Source of the DNA: Takakia lepidozioides
Lineage: Eukaryota > Streptophyta > Takakiopsida > Takakiales > Takakiaceae
Assembly: GCA_030704615.1 (NCBI GenBank)
Contig: CM060733.1
Coordinates: 19,966,001 to 20,030,000 of the forward strand
DNA length: 64,000 nt
Direction: 5' to 3'
Shown here: piece by piece, positions 1 to 13,100 of the stretch
How the letters are laid out: every line of letters starts with the position of its first letter
Position numbering within the stretch: position 1 is the first letter of the stretch
Program-made: the position numbers and the translations under genes
Notes under the pieces: model-generated
The model's database searches: none
Seen by the model: only the letters and a program-made list of their open reading frames with translations
What the model was told of the DNA's origin: nothing

Positions 1-442
1 TCAGGAAATGGGCCGCAAGGGTGGACTTGCAACAAACGAGCAGTCTGGAGGAGCAGCTGCTGCAGAAAAGGGAATCGAAATCGATGAATCGAAATTTAAG
101 AACAATATGTGAAGCTGACATCATGCCATTGATGCCAGTGTTCACAAATTCCTATGGGTAGTTCGCCCATGGGTTGGACTTGTACAGAATTGCAAATATA
201 TCGTGTAGTAGTTTTTTGAAAGCCGTGCAGTTCTCTGAACTACAGAACTTGCAAAATACGTAGTCGTTACATGTTCGTTGGGGATGGTGGCTATTGCACG
301 TACACGGAGGCTGTACTCTGCACTCTGCAGGAAGAATATGCTTGAATGGTTTTGATGTCGAAAGTATTATGTGTTCATAGCACTGAGTCTATCTATATCC
401 TTTAAAATGGCTGTTAATTTCTCAAATTGTGCATGGTGCTAA
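1..442. other. Left flank with no recognisable gene
   Basis: No long reading frame, RNA gene or repeat structure is recognisable here. The stretch ends exactly where the first copia LTR begins. It could be the end of an upstream gene, but nothing supports that. Confidence 0.4.
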
Positions 443-754
443 TGTTGGAAGTAATTAAACATATCTAAAAAACTAAGAGTTCTGAATGCCAAAGGTTTAA
501 AAGAGACTATATAAGAAACTATTTTGTTTAACTCACCTTTGGAAGGTGAATGGCTAGAAGGTGAATAGTCACCATAGTGGAAGTGAAAGTGACCAAGTAC
601 AACTTTTTAAAAACCTTCTTGTACAAGCGCGGGGTGAAACTACTAGTCTAAGTGTAAGAGTATGATGGTGGCTTCTATGGTTGGGAGGAGAGCTTTAGTT
701 TTAGCTTTAGTCTAAAACTTTAATTCTTGTTTATGTTTTTGTTCAATTCTAACA
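443..754 (+). repeat. 5' LTR of copia element 1
   Basis: It starts TGTTGGAA and ends CTAACA directly before a primer-binding site. Its first ~125 bases reappear with substitutions from 4874, which marks the two as LTRs of one element. The pair shares the run GGTGAATGGCTAGAAGGTG. The LTRs differ clearly by substitutions and an insertion, so this is an old copy. Confidence 0.75.
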
Positions 755-767
755 TGGTATTAGAGCC
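755..767 (+). other. Primer-binding site (initiator tRNA-Met type)
   Basis: TGGTATTAGAGCC follows the LTR with no spacer. It is one substitution from TGGTATCAGAGC, the usual copia site complementary to the 3' end of initiator methionine tRNA. Confidence 0.8.
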
Positions 768-815
768 ATTCTTCTCTAGGTAAGAGTTGGTAGTTGAGAT
801 TGAGAAAACTTCATT

Positions 816-3800
816 ATGGATGGAGTGTTGTCTTCTAGCAATCCTCCTTCTATGTCTATGACGAGTGCATTAGATGTGAAAGTGAAAGATCGATTCAATT
901 GAGCTAACTATCAAATTTGGAAGTTGAAGATGGAAATGGTACTTCTAGACAAAGATCTATGCGGAGTGATTGATGTATCAGTCCCAAGACCCGACACTAT
1001 TGTTGGCCAAACCATATAGGATAGGAAAGATCAGAAAGCAAAAGCTAGCATCATCACAAACTTGAGAGACAATCAGTTGCATCTCATTATAAGTGCTAAG
1101 AATGCTAAGGATGTTTGGGACAAGCTAGCAAGCATATATGAGACGAAGGCTGTCATATCGCAAGTGTATGCGTCGCAAAAGTTCTATAGTCTGAAGATGA
1201 CTGAGTCAGACTCAGTTGAACAACACTTGAATTTGTTTTGTGTGTTGCGAGATCAACTAGTCTCTGTGGAAACTAATATGACTGATGCACACGCCGCAGT
1301 GGTGTTATTGGCAACCTTACATGAATCCTATGATGGTTTTGTGGTCTCTCTAGCAGGACCAACCAACTTAACTATTGATGTTGTCATAGGACTTCTCCTC
1401 AAGGAGGAAACAAAAAGAAAAGGTCAAGGTACGTCTACAGAGGTAGACAGATCTTTGTCCACAGGCAAGACTGGAGTAGTCTTGAATAGAAGACTCCATT
1501 TACATGTGTCTCAGAAGTCCCAGAGATTTCAGAAACCTTAATCTAGCTCAAAGATAAAAAAGACCAAAGTAAGGTGCTTTTATTGCAAGAAACTTGGTCA
1601 CATGATCAAGGATTGTAGAAAGCGCATTGCAGATGAGCGCAGCAGAGAAGGTGAAGGGAACATAGCAGAGGAACGCTATTCTATTTGTTGTGTCTCTCTC
1701 AGCCACTACTAGACAGACGCATGTGTGGTATGTTGATTCAGGAGCATCTCAACATATGAGTTCAGAGAGAAATGATTTCTTATCCTATAGATCTATTTCA
1801 TCTACACAATATGTTCTTTTGGGAGATGATAGCAAGCATGTCATTAGTGGGGAAGGCTCAGTCTCTCTTATGCTCAATGAAGGGGTAACCATAGAGGTGG
1901 AAAATGTCTTATATGTCCCTACTTTAACAAAAAACCTGTTGTTGGTAAGGCAAATTGTTGCAAAGGGATACAGAGTGGTATTCCAAGATGAGAGTTGTAC
2001 TATCACAAATAGCTCAGGAGCTGTGGTAGCAAGAGCTATTCTTGATAATTGCTTGTATAGATTACAACATCATATCTCTAGTGCTCTTACCACATTTTCA
2101 CCACAGTTGGGATCTACACCTGTTATGTCATAAACAGAGTTGTGGCATAGAAGGATAGGTCATATGAGCATTAAGAAGTTGAGATAGATGCAACTCTCAA
2201 GCCATCTTGTGGAAGGACTACCATTGAAGGAGATGAACGATATGCGTCTATGCAAAGGTTGCTTGGAAGGGAAGCAACATCGAGGTCAATTTCCTAAGGA
2301 TGGTGGACGAAGAGCCACAAGTATATTGGAGATTGTACATTCTGATGTGTGCGGGCCAATGCAAACCACATCACTTAGAGAAGCAAGGTACTTTGTAACA
2401 TTCATTGATGATTTGTCAAGGAGGGTTGTGGTGAATTTCCTAAGGCAGAAAAGTCAAGTGCTAGAGAAATTCAAGGAGTTCAAAGTACTTGAAGAAAAAC
2501 AAACTGGAAAGCCTCTTAAGATTTTGAGATCTGACAATGGTGGTGAATACATCTCAAAGGCTTTCAATCAGTTTTGTCAAGAGAATGGAATAGCTCGACA
2601 GCTTACTGTTCCATATATACCTGAGCAGAATGGTGTAGCTGAGCGGATGAATAGATCACTACAAGAATCTGCAAAGAGTATGTTGAAAGAAGTGAATCTT
2701 TCAAATCATTTTTGGGCAGAAGCTATTGACACTGCAGCATATCTTCACAACAGAATACCTACCAAATCAGTGTTGGGAAAAACACCAGAAGAGGTATGGA
2801 GTAGTCAGAAGCCTAGTATGGCTCATTGTAGGATTTTTGGATGTCGTGCATATGTCCATATCCATACTCAGAAGCGAAGGAAACTTGACTCCAAATCAGA
2901 AGGATGCATCTTCATTGGCTACACAGAAGGTGTGAAGGGATATAAGTTGTTTAATAAGACAACTAAGACTGTCAAACACATTAGGGACGTAGTGTTTGAT
3001 GAAGGCTTCATACCCTCTTTGGTAGTGGGAGAAGATGACATGGGAATAAGCTTAGAGCCATTACACCATTTCCAAAAGGAGTCTGATGAGGAGCAAATAC
3101 AAGAGATGGCTGAAGCAAATGATAGAGGTATTCAACGTGATGGAGTTGATCAAGGAGTCGAAGTTGGTAAACCACTTGTTGATATGGACTCTAGAGATGA
3201 AGTTGAAGATGTGCCAATTCTAAGGAGATCTCAGCGGGAAAGAAAAGCTCCTAGTAGGCTGATTACATCTATGAGTGCCATTGAAGCTATGGAAGAAGCA
3301 TCACAAGTGGTTGAGCCTGTTACATATGAGAAAGCGATGCGCTCTCCAGACAAACTACAATGGGAAGAAGCAATCAACTCAGAGTTGGATTCATTGATGC
3401 AAAACAACGCATGGACACTCCCTAGGTTGTCTGCAGGACAAAGAGCCATTGGTTGCAAGTGGATCTTCAAATTGAACTACAAAGCTGATGGATCTATTTA
3501 CCGGTTCAAAGCTCGTCTTGTAGCTAAAAGCTATGCACAAATTCAAGGAGTGGATTACAATGAAACCTTCTCACAGATTTCTTCTATCAGAGTGTTGTTA
3601 GCTCTTGCAGCTCAACAAGATCACGAAGTTCATCAAATGGATGTTAAGACCGCATTTCTGAATGGAGAAATACAAGAGATCTACATGAGACAACCTGAAG
3701 GGTTTGTACAAAGAGGAAGTGATATTGTGTGTAAGCTGCAAAAGAGTTTGTATGGACTCAAACAAAGTCCTCGAGCTTGGTATGCTAGGATCGATGCTTA

Positions 3801-4839
3801 CCTCTTAAAGGCAAGATTTGAGCGAAGCATTGCTGACACAAACATCTATGTGAAAAAGATGGGCGAGCAATTTGTGGTCATAACTCTATATGTGGATGAC
3901 ACAATCATTGTCACCAACAATCGTCAAAGGTTGTTGCCAGAAACCAAAGCACTGTTGAGTGCTGAGTTGGCCATGACTGACATGGGTGAGATTCGGTTCT
4001 GTCTTGGTATTCAAATCAGCAGAGATCGAGTGAACCATACAGTATTCATGCATCAACGACAATACATTGAGACAATTCTACAAAGGTTTAAGTTGGAGAT
4101 GAGTAAGCCAACATCAACTCCTCTCGAAGTTGGTTTGAAACTTACGAAAGATATGGCACCTAAGACTCAAGAAGAGCAAGAGGATATGAGGAAAACTCCT
4201 TATCAAAGCGCAATCGGCAGTTTGATGTATTGCATGGTTTGTACTAGGCCAGACATTGCACATTCAGTGGGAGTGGTCTCACAATTTCTTTCAAGTCCCG
4301 GACAAACCCATTGGAAAGCAGTGAAGAGGATATTTCGATATCTAAGAGGAACATCAACCTTTGGTCTACTCTACAAGAGAGTGGAAGATCCAAGTTTGTT
4401 GGGGTTTGCTGATGCTGACTGGGCATGAGACGTTGATAGTAGAAAATCAACTTCAGGCCATTGTTTTCTCATAGCAGGTGGAGCTGTATCTTGGTTTAGC
4501 AAACGACAAGTTGCAACAGCGTTGTCATCAACAGAAGCTGAATACATGTCCATTACACAAGCAGCAAAGGAAGCTATTTGGTTACGGAAGTTGCTTGGAG
4601 ATTTGGATCATCTCCAATCACTACCTACGACTCTCTATTGTGACAATCAAAGTGCGATTGCACTAAGTCAGAATCCGAAGTATCATTCAAGGACGAAGCA
4701 CATTGAAGTGCAACATCACTCGTACGGGAAGTTGTATGCAAGGGAGAGATCAAGATGATCTATTGTGCTACAGGAGATATGGTTGCGGATGTTTTGACTT
4801 ACCACAAACAAAACACATGAAGTGTTTAGCCTTACTTGG
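816..4839 (+). pseudogene. Ty1/copia gag-pol polyprotein, decayed
   Basis: Starting at the ATG at 816, the domains run in copia order. Gag (about 820-1550) is followed by a CCHC knuckle (CFYCKKLGHMIKDC, about 1576-1620) and aspartic protease (WYVDSGASQHMS, about 1726). Integrase follows (about 2140-2950; SDNGGEY and NGVAERMNR mark the DDE core), then reverse transcriptase (about 3350-4100; LYVDD catalytic motif) and RNase H (about 4390-4760; ADADW, SSTEAEY). Integrase before RT defines copia. In-frame stops occur after RFN (about 900), in gag (about 1018), before integrase (2131-2133, about 2185) and inside RNase H (4426-4428). A frameshift precedes the end of RNase H. The copy cannot make a full polyprotein, although 2188-4428 is still open for 746 codons. 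Confidence 0.93.
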
Positions 4840-4873
4840 TGTCTCTTCTCCAAAGACAAACGAAGTAGCTCAA

Positions 4874-5000
4874 TGTTGGAAATAATTAAACATATCTAGA
4901 AGACTAAGAGTCTTGAAGGCCAAAGGTTTAAGTCTAAGAGACTATCTTGTTTAACTCACCTTTGGAAGGTGAATGGCTAGAAGGTGGATGGTCAGTACCA
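4874..5000 (+). repeat. 3' LTR of copia element 1, start only
   Basis: TGTTGGAAATAATTAAAC repeats the 5' LTR start at 443, and the match continues to about 5000. After that, unrelated sequence replaces the rest. A possible LTR remnant (TGGTTGGGAGGAGAGC) reappears near 5308, so the 3' LTR looks interrupted by about 300 bases or recombined with the next element. Confidence 0.65.
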
Positions 5001-5674
5001 ATACTGAATTTAAACTCTTGGCACTCTTGTCAAGTGATATATTCTGTGGTGAGGATTGCAACAACCCTGCAAACAGTCACCACAAAAATGTTATAATGAT
5101 AGTTGATATATGTAGGTTGATCTCTTCATCATTTTCCTAGTTGTATGCTATATTTCTATAACTCGATGAAAATAGATGTCTCCAGAATAGCATGCTCGTA
5201 GAGTATAGCTTTACCTACTGCACTAAACATAGCGTTAGCTATTTCAGGAATAGCGAGTCCCGGTATAAGAGAAGAGACAAGCTTCAAGCTTCTTCAATCT
5301 TCCTGCGTGGTTGGGAGGAGAGCTCTTAAAGACCCCAATACTTCTTTAGTTTTGCATCCTGCATATTTCCAGCATCCCACCGCTACTCCCCCGCCGAAAT
5401 TCGGACCAATCAAAAATGCCCCCAAAAAGGGGTGTTCTCTTCGTTCACTATTGCATAACTCTCTAGGAAGAGTGCACGAAGTAGAACACAAATCAAGTTT
5501 GGAGTGCAAAACAGGGAAGAAACTGTGGTTTTGGGTCCAAATGAATTTGGATCGCTCCCAAATTTGGCACGCACGTCAGCTTGTCATATCATTGCTCCAT
5601 CGTCACATCAGTATGCCATAGGGAACAAGAGATAGTCGCCCTAGATTGTGTTCGTGGGTTTTTATTACAACATG
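5001..5674 (+). repeat. LTR-like stretch before a second LTR element
   Basis: No gene is seen. The segment ends TTACAACA immediately before a copia-type primer-binding site, as an LTR 3' end should. It also contains the TGGTTGGGAGGAGAGC run shared with the first LTR. The 5' boundary of this LTR cannot be placed from sequence alone. Confidence 0.4.
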
Positions 5675-6898
5675 GTACCAGAGTTCAACTACAACTACAA
5701 TATGGTACTAGAGTTCAACCGCCGCGCCGATCAGTTTGAGCAAGCCTCGACGGTGGCTCGATTGGCGAACCAAGTCAGTTCAGTTGAAGCCTCCTTGGCG
5801 GCGATGCAGCGAGAAACTCAACTCGGTTTATTTTCAATTAAAGCAAGCCAAACCCAGATGCAAGCGTCTTTGGCGGCGATGCAGCAAGAAAGTCCACTCG
5901 GTTTATGTTCAATTAAAGCATGCCAAGCCCAGATGCAAGACTCTAATTTGGCGGCGATGCAGCGAGAATCTCAAGTCCACGAAATTCAACAAGGTTTACC
6001 GACAAATCGAATTAGTTCAATTGAAGCAAGCCAATCCCTGATGTAAGTCTCCAATTTGATGGTGACGCAGTAAGAATCTCAACGCCAAGGTTTACTAACA
6101 AAAATTGAAGAAGCAAACCAAGCCCAGAAGCAAGTCTCTTTGGCGTCGATGCAGCAAGAACGTCTACAAGGTTTACCGGCAAATCGAATGAGTTCAATTG
6201 AAGCAAGCCAAGCCCAGATGCAAACCTCCAATTTGCCGGCGACGCAGCGAGAATCTCAACTCCACGGTTTACAGACAAACCAAGTTAGTTCTATTAAAGA
6301 AGCAAACCAAGCCCAAAAGCAAGCCTCTTTGGCGGGAATGCAGCAAGTCGAACTTCCACAAGGTTTACCGGCAAACCGAACTAGTTCAACTCATGAAGCA
6401 AGCCAAGCCCAGACGCAAGCCTCTTTGGTGGTGATGCAACAAGAATTTCAACAAGGTCTACCAGAGAACCGAGTTAGATCAATTGAAGCAAGCCAATCCC
6501 AGCTTGCCTCTTTGGTGGCGGCGCTGCAGCGAGACATTGCGACTGTCGTTGCCAATATGAATTCTCGAGACATGCAAGAGCAGGCCACATACAGTCGGCC
6601 TGTGCTGAATTAGCCAAAAACCGAGACCGCCCACAGGAATATAGCTGAAGAGGCAACTGAACCATCTGCGGCTGGAGCCTACATGAGGATCCGCGTCCTC
6701 AAGGTCATTCAAAGGCTGCAGTTCATGTCACTGTCGTCGAGCCCGGATGCTTCAGCTTTACTTGACGACATCAAGGATGTTGTCCGCGGCACTCGTGTGG
6801 AAGCCCAAGTAGCAGCATTCACTCCTGCGTGTTTGCTGCTCCCATATTTCAGGAACCGATTGATTGAGGATTTGAGAACTCTTCAAACGCAAGAGTGA
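5648..6898 (+). pseudogene. Coiled-coil tandem-repeat protein of an LTR element
   Basis: One frame runs from 5648 to 6898 with in-frame stops at 6044-6046, about 6069-6071 and 6611-6613. From about residue 35 it consists of degenerate repeats of roughly 30 residues built on SIEASQAQMQASLAAMQ and GLPANRVSS. The alternating hydrophobic and Gln/Glu pattern suggests a long coiled coil. The last ~95 codons (after 6613) are non-repetitive. It lies just inside a primer-binding site, where gag would be expected, but I recognise no gag, zinc knuckle or pol. It may be a structural protein of a non-autonomous LTR element. Function unknown. Confidence 0.5.
5675..5715 (+). other. Two tandem primer-binding-site-like sequences
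   Basis: TGGTACCAGAGTT (5675-5687) and TGGTACTAGAGTT (5703-5715) are both close to the initiator tRNA-Met site. They sit 28 bp apart inside a short tandem duplication that includes the following TCAAC. Confidence 0.55.
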
Positions 6899-7520
6899 GC
6901 GTTTCGCAGGTCTGATCATTTGGTATCAACGAGGCCTACTGTTGAATGGGATGTTTTCTGCAACTCCAATACACTAGATCAGCTCTCTAGATCAGTGCCA
7001 GCTTTGTAGGATGTCACCACTGCACCACCGCACCTTCTAGTGGTGACTTAACTAGGGCTCCAATACTATCATGCCACTGCAGCTCTATATATACCTCAGC
7101 TAGTATGGAGCGAACTCTCTCTCCAGATTGTTATATGCAATTAGCCTCATGATGCTTTTTGGCAAAAAGACACTTCAAGGTTAATCTAGCTTTGTCTGCA
7201 AAGTGTGTAGTGGTGTGTAGTACTGGTTCTTGATTGCACTAATTATTCATTGTTTGCTATGTAGAGTTTGTGTCATGTATGTCTCTTTTTTAGTGAACTT
7301 ACAACCACTACATTTAACAGGTTATGGGCCCACGCTTCTAGCTGGGTGCTTTGTTTTGTTCTATTGTATTCTTTATTTACATTCTCTTTCATAGTTTTTG
7401 CCTTTTGCTTTCCTGTTGAAATGAGTCTTCAAGCACAGTATGATAGAGCAGTCTCATAGTGCAGTAGGTGATTCGCTTAAGATATTTATTAAAAAAAAAC
7501 GAATCTGAGAGAGCAGCGCC
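6899..7520 (+). repeat. Probable LTR of a third copia remnant
   Basis: There is no gene. A TATA-like CTATATATACC lies at about 7083-7093. Near 7438 there is a degraded primer-binding-site-like GTATGATAGAGC just after a CA, about 80 bases before a gag start. This arrangement resembles a 5' LTR and leader. Boundaries are uncertain. Confidence 0.35.
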
Positions 7521-7770
7521 ATGGAGGTGGCAAAAGAGTTAAGTAATATCGAGAGATTCAATGGTGAGGGTTTTGCCATGTGGAAGTATCAGATGAAAGC
7601 AATTTTTAGAGGAAACGAGCTTATGTCCGTTGTTGATGCGACTAAGCCAAAGCCAGCCAAAGTGCATGGAGTCACCGGACGTAGATCCTGACCCAGTAGC
7701 AATGACTAAATGGTTGAAGCGTGACAATCAAGCGATTGGTCTTCTATGCTAGGCAATGGATTGAAGACAG
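7521..7770 (+). pseudogene. Copia gag fragment
   Basis: The ATG at 7521 opens a frame reading MEVAKELSNIERFNGEGF, then AMWKYQMKAIFRGNELM. This is the typical N-terminus of copia gag, with a Trp-x-x-x-x-Met core. The frame is broken near 7665-7690 and continues in another frame (DPDPVAMTKWLKRDNQA) to a stop near 7750. No protease, integrase or RT follows, so only the gag start remains. Confidence 0.7.
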
Positions 7771-8123
7771 CTAATGGGTTGAGAGACATCAGCCGCTTTC
7801 TGACAGAAGCTCAGCATCGTGCATGAGCAACGATCAGCAAAGAATGTTTTTTGCCTTCAAGAACGAGTGGATGGAGATTTCTTCAAACACTCCGAAGTTT
7901 TCAAGCCAGACGCGCGACATAAATCATCCACTTGTTTTTTCCTTTTATAGATTTGGACGTTGAGTGCACGAGGGGATGATATGATGTCATTTGGAGATAC
8001 ATCCGGACTTGATATCTTCATATCCTGAATTGAACGTCAAATACTGAGATTGCGTTGGATTATAATGCAGGAGAAGACGCCGCTTCACTTCACCCAATCT
8101 TACCTAGAGTAAAACAAGATCAT

Positions 8124-8124
<1 letters not shown>

Positions 8125-8161
<37 letters not shown>
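8125..8161. repeat. Homopolymer run of 37 A
   Basis: An uninterrupted A37 tract. It could be the tail of a retroposed copy whose body is the degenerate gag sequence upstream, or simple slippage. No target duplication was recognised, so the two cannot be separated. Confidence 0.7.
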
Positions 8162-8163
<2 letters not shown>

Positions 8164-8199
8164 GAATGAGGAAGACAAAACAAAAAAAGTATAGGCAAT

Positions 8200-10136
8200 A
8201 ATTCACCTTGTTCCTCCTCAAGTGTCCATGTGTCCATCCATGATGTTGTGGGGTAAACGTTGGGATTTTCCTTCGGGGCAAGTCGTCCACTTGTTGTACA
8301 TCGTCAATACCTGAATGAGTTGTAATTGGACTGACGTTGTGTTCAATGGATTGATGATATCGCCCATCATCAAGCTTGTTAACCTCTTCAAGACAACGTT
8401 CCACCACAGCAAGAAAGATCTCTAATGGTTGACTGTCACTCTGTTGAGTGATAATCTTGTTTTCGCTCAAATCCTCCATCTGAGATCTAATAGACTCAAG
8501 TCTTGTGGAAACTCCATTGTCACATTCAATAACACGGTGTTCTTGAACATTTTGTACAGACTTTGAAACCTGTAATAGACAGGACATGATCAAATGAGAC
8601 TCAACCTTGATACATCCTCGACATTACTGTCGAAGTTACTGGAAAGTACACTTAATGGACAACACAGGTTCTATGATAAAGCAACGTCATCAAACAATAA
8701 AACACTTAAAAGTTTTTAGTTACTTACAATCTTAGCACTCATACGGAACAACAACGATGTAAGCCTGCAAAACATGTTAGATTGAACGTTTACTCAAAAT
8801 TTGCACAAAGTGAATATGTACATTTATTTTACATGGGGTTCTAGAACCCCAAATTGTATATCCAATCATTCACAAATAAGATAATCGTTGTGAGAGCTCT
8901 TTAGAAAAGATCTAAGATTGTCATATTTAGGGTCAGAAAGGCTCTCGGGTCCAACCCCAATCCGGTTCTTAACAACATAGTCTGGGACATATAATGGACT
9001 CTCTAACATCCCATCAAGAAACTTTTGAAGCACCAACAAGTAGCTGTTGTCGGTCTCAATTGACTCAAATGTCTTCAAGAATAAGCATGACCCTACAGGA
9101 TTGAGTAGACATTTCAGAAGAGTATCATCAATCAGAAGCGTATTTCTGTCATCGAACTTTCCTCTCGTATTCACCCAAAGCCCCGCAAGTGGCTTCAGAA
9201 ACACGTTCGGGGAGTTTATTAATCTATCGTTATAGTTTGGATGGACTTTGCTAGGACACGAAAGGCAATCCTCCTGCGACATAATGAAGTTTGGTTGTGG
9301 TAACCCCTCCAACATGATATCAAGGACGGGCTTGAGGTTCCTTAGCTCCATGCAGCTCCAAATAGCTAGGTGGAATCGCTCATGTAAATGCTTCCACACC
9401 TCTCAATATTTCTTCCGCCTAAAAATCTGCCTTCTAATGACCACAATAAGAACGTTGAAGTCGTTCTCGGAGTATTTAGGCACAGGATTATTAGATCCTT
9501 GAGACCGGATGATTTTGCAGAGAACACCGTTCAGATCAAATATAATCAGACAAGATTTACCACTATCCATAGATAAAGATGTAGCTGGTGGTCGAATCTG
9601 TGGCTGAATAGAAGAACAGAATAAGGGATTGATTCAGCAGAAAATAAGGTGTCAGTCGAACATATAAAACTTCACCTCGACACTAATGTCGAGGTAATCT
9701 ACCATCCGCGATAAAACCCGGAGTTGCATCCCAATGGTAAAAACGAAGGATATCACTGAAAAATGTGTTCGTACGAGCGTTCGCAATCCTAGGACTTACT
9801 CCCTGTGGCTACATGGCCATACTTACCATGTTAACCACATATTCCATAATATTTGCCTTAACATAACATAATATTTGCCATAACATAAAGCATTTTCCAG
9901 TGTTTCAAATAAAGTCTTGTCGTTGCCACTCTTTCAATGAATCCTAGAATTCAATGGGTTAAGTTGTAAAAAACGCTATAGAGTGCAACCTGATTAGAAA
10001 ACTCAAAACAAAGCAAGGAATACTGATTATAAATATAAGAATAAAGTCATACCTGCTTCTGGGGACTCGTCACTTCTCCGAAGCGTTGTTCTTCGAAGTG
10101 AGAGGTCTCAACGTTTTGGATTTTGTCATCTGCATC
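8200..10136 (-). pseudogene. FCP1/NIF-like phosphatase domain gene, decayed
   Basis: Minus-strand exons with GT-AG borders are visible at about 10136-10050, 9601-8867, 8769-8734 and 8575-8200. The large exon starts after CAG and carries a HAD-type motif I, LIIFDLNGVLC, then HLAIWSCMELRNLKPVLDIM, then TLLIDDTLLKCLLNP (motif III). This matches the FCP1/NLI-interacting-factor phosphatase fold. The second Asp of the DxDx(T/V) signature is Asn. I recall such DLNG variants from plant members of the family. An in-frame TGA (9403-9405) breaks the domain. The last exon (about 8575-8200) looks helical. The exons lie downstream of the ParB-methyltransferase pseudogene and may belong to the same transcript. 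A related domain sits in the CACTA element at 23952-25118. Confidence 0.6.
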
Positions 10137-13100
10137 TCAACTCATGGGATTTGAATTATGCTTTATTTAACAACAATTCAAAGACTCAAGTTTCTTGCTA
10201 TAAAAATGACATGCAAATATCTTAAAACAATGGGAAAATCTCAGAACCATTTACACAACCAGCTCTGTATCAGATATCACGTACATTTTCGTGGTCCAAT
10301 TTGGTTTTCATCCTCCGCTTTCTGCTACGCCCCGCTATTGGGGATACTATGCCGATTGGAAAATCACCAGCAGCCGGCATGAATGTGTTAGGCTCGGAAT
10401 CATCAGCAATAGTGATTGATTCTATCTCTATAGCTTGCTTATTTTGTACTTCCAAATTATTGCTTCCAACACCTACATCTCCGAGACTCTCCACAATCGG
10501 ACTCTCCAAAACCATAGTCTCCACAACCCTATCCAAGTCCTCCATATTGGTCTCGTCATTGAGCCACGTGCCCTCATTACCCTCATTATTACCCTCATCA
10601 GCCTCGTAAACTACCTGCTCAACATGCTCATTTTTTTTTTTTTTCCTCAACCGTCTCATTGTTGTCAGGGCCACCAGCTGATCCAACTGCTCCAACTGTT
10701 TCAAGCTTTTCAGCCCCCTGCTGTTCAACGTCATCATCATCCTCCTCCGGATCCTTGTCCTCAGTCCGAGCTCCCACCACCCTCTTGACCATCAATTCCA
10801 TCTCATGCTTCCTCATCAGCATGTGGTTCTTCCTCAATCTCCTCTTTGTCCGAAGCATCCACTTCGTCCTCAGTGTCCTCATTCTCATCAGAGACCTCCG
10901 CAACCTTGTTTGTGTCAGAGGCACCGTCATGTTTTTCGGCATCTCCTTCTTCCTGAAACTTTATTCCTTTCTCCACTTCGAGGACCTTGAATGTTGTCTC
11001 CATCTTATCATTGCAATGTTGAACATGGCTCTTCAGGTTTACATCCACAACACGAACTCCGTGTGCCTACATTAAAAACTGATCACTGTTATTTCCAAGT
11101 CAACAAAATTCAAAGGACGAGATCAACATAATAGTAGTGGCAGTTGACGTCGACATTCATGTCGACGTTTGAGTCGTAACAACGAGGAGGTGATTATCCT
11201 TAGCTCACCTAAAGATGATAGCTGAGCATAGGACCACCAAATATATTGAAGGCTGACATCCCCTCCCGACAGAACTGATCGACGAGGATTTCATAATCCT
11301 GACTCCGTAGCTCGTGCTTGTACACTCTTAGCTCTATTTCTCTGTCACTGAGCTCAACTTATGTGCCATGCAGCACGGGTTCCAAGGGCTTCTTGAAAAG
11401 AGTTGTCAGGATGTGTGCGTCTGGGGTCTTGAGCTGGTTCTCTGTTGCAGGAAAGACGTAATCGAGGCATAACACAGGGCGCGCGGAAGCAGCAGAGGTG
11501 GTTGCGTATTTGCGCTCCTCTGAGGTAGACTCCCTGAAGAAGACTGTACTTCGTGGAACCCCCACCGTACCGCACGTAAGAAACAAGATTTGATGATGAA
11601 GCTTGGGTTGAGAAGAACACGAATACATTTGAAAAGACATTGCGCTTCCTAAAGGCAGACAATATGGTGATGTAGTCCTTCCTCTCAAACACAAGATCCT
11701 CTCTGTCTCCAATTGTGTTCACAAAGACCATACCAATGTTTAAAAAAAAATTCCTGCTGAAGAATGAAAGACGGCTGGCAGCGTTCGAGAACCTCCCCTT
11801 TGCACATAGCATGACATAGCGGTCCTTGAATGATCGTATCAGGTCATCATTGTAGGTCGCCATCTCCTCAATTTTCTTCTTCCAAGATAGTACATAGCTC
11901 CTGAATGGCTCCGGGATCGAGGGTGTCATCTTGTTCATATTGGCTTTGTCTGCCAGATATTCCGCCGTTGTTTTGGACTGCATAGCCTTAGAAACTGTCT
12001 TAGTGATTTTGAGGTCATGTTTCATCTTTGTCCATTCCTCCTTCGTGTACGGTTCTGGATTGCTTTTGGACCGCTCTGCTCCTCCGAGTACCACTATGAT
12101 GTCATCAACCACAAACCTTCGTGTTTTCATGTAATCAATGTAGTCGTTCATGCTCCTCAAGGTTTGATCTTTACCCTTATATGGATTTCTAATGCGCACC
12201 CTCAAGTCCAGGATCCTCTGTGCCACCTTCTTGATCTGTCGCTGATTAAGCCCTTGAAGCTTTTGGATAGCCGACTTGGTCAATGGAACCTGCTCAGAGT
12301 TGCATACAATCCCCATAGCATCAATGAGCTCCCCCTTGTCCCACTTTCGAAATACAGTCTCCCACAACTCCCAGACGTCCTCATCAGCATAGACCAATGC
12401 CAACGCTTCTTTCGAGGAGTTCTTCTCCAGTATAACCAGTGCCGCAAAATCTTGGAATGAAGAGCACAATTATTTTCAGACCCAACAAATTATCAGTGAG
12501 GAAATTCCAAAACCCCTATCTACATACTAGTATGTACATAAATGAAAAAAAAGACTATTAGAAGAATGTTTACCTTCCGCAAGCCAGTCTCGTTCTTTTT
12601 TGCATTATCATTGTATTTCGGCGGCTTCCCAATTGATGCATAAAAGCTTCTCAGGTGACCCAATTTCTCGCTAAAAGTCGTGTCAAACTTTTGTGCTTTG
12701 TTCGGATCATTTAGAAGCTTGGAGAGCTTCACCAGTTGCAAAGTGCTCTTTTGACCACACAATCCTGGGCGGCCATTCTCCAAAGTAGTTTGTGAGCTGC
12801 TCGTCTGTATCCAAATCCTCAACAAGTTCCTACAGACACAGTTCCATGTTGTAAAGATTTACTTCATTCGACGTCGACATTGATGTCGACGGTCAATTGA
12901 CTCGACAATATCCTACTTCATTCTAATAGACGTCCATAGCATATAACGTCGACATGAATGTCGAGGTTCTAGACCAATTTCAAATCTACTTGTTGAATTC
13001 TAGAGTCAAGAGACATAGATCTGGTTAGTGAGTACCTTGGCAGCCACGATCGTATGTTGCCCTCCGATAATGAAAAATTTTGTCGAAGCATCGTCGATCT

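Noticed and set aside
8123-8593. Protein ending in a long Phe run on the minus strand
   Set aside because: The Phe run is the A37 tract read in reverse; the true exon ends at a GT donor near 8200.
10659-11075. Plus-strand Ser/Pro-rich gene opposite the acidic tail
   Set aside because: It is the complement of the Glu/Asp-rich tail of ParB copy I, which fits the minus-strand exon structure better.
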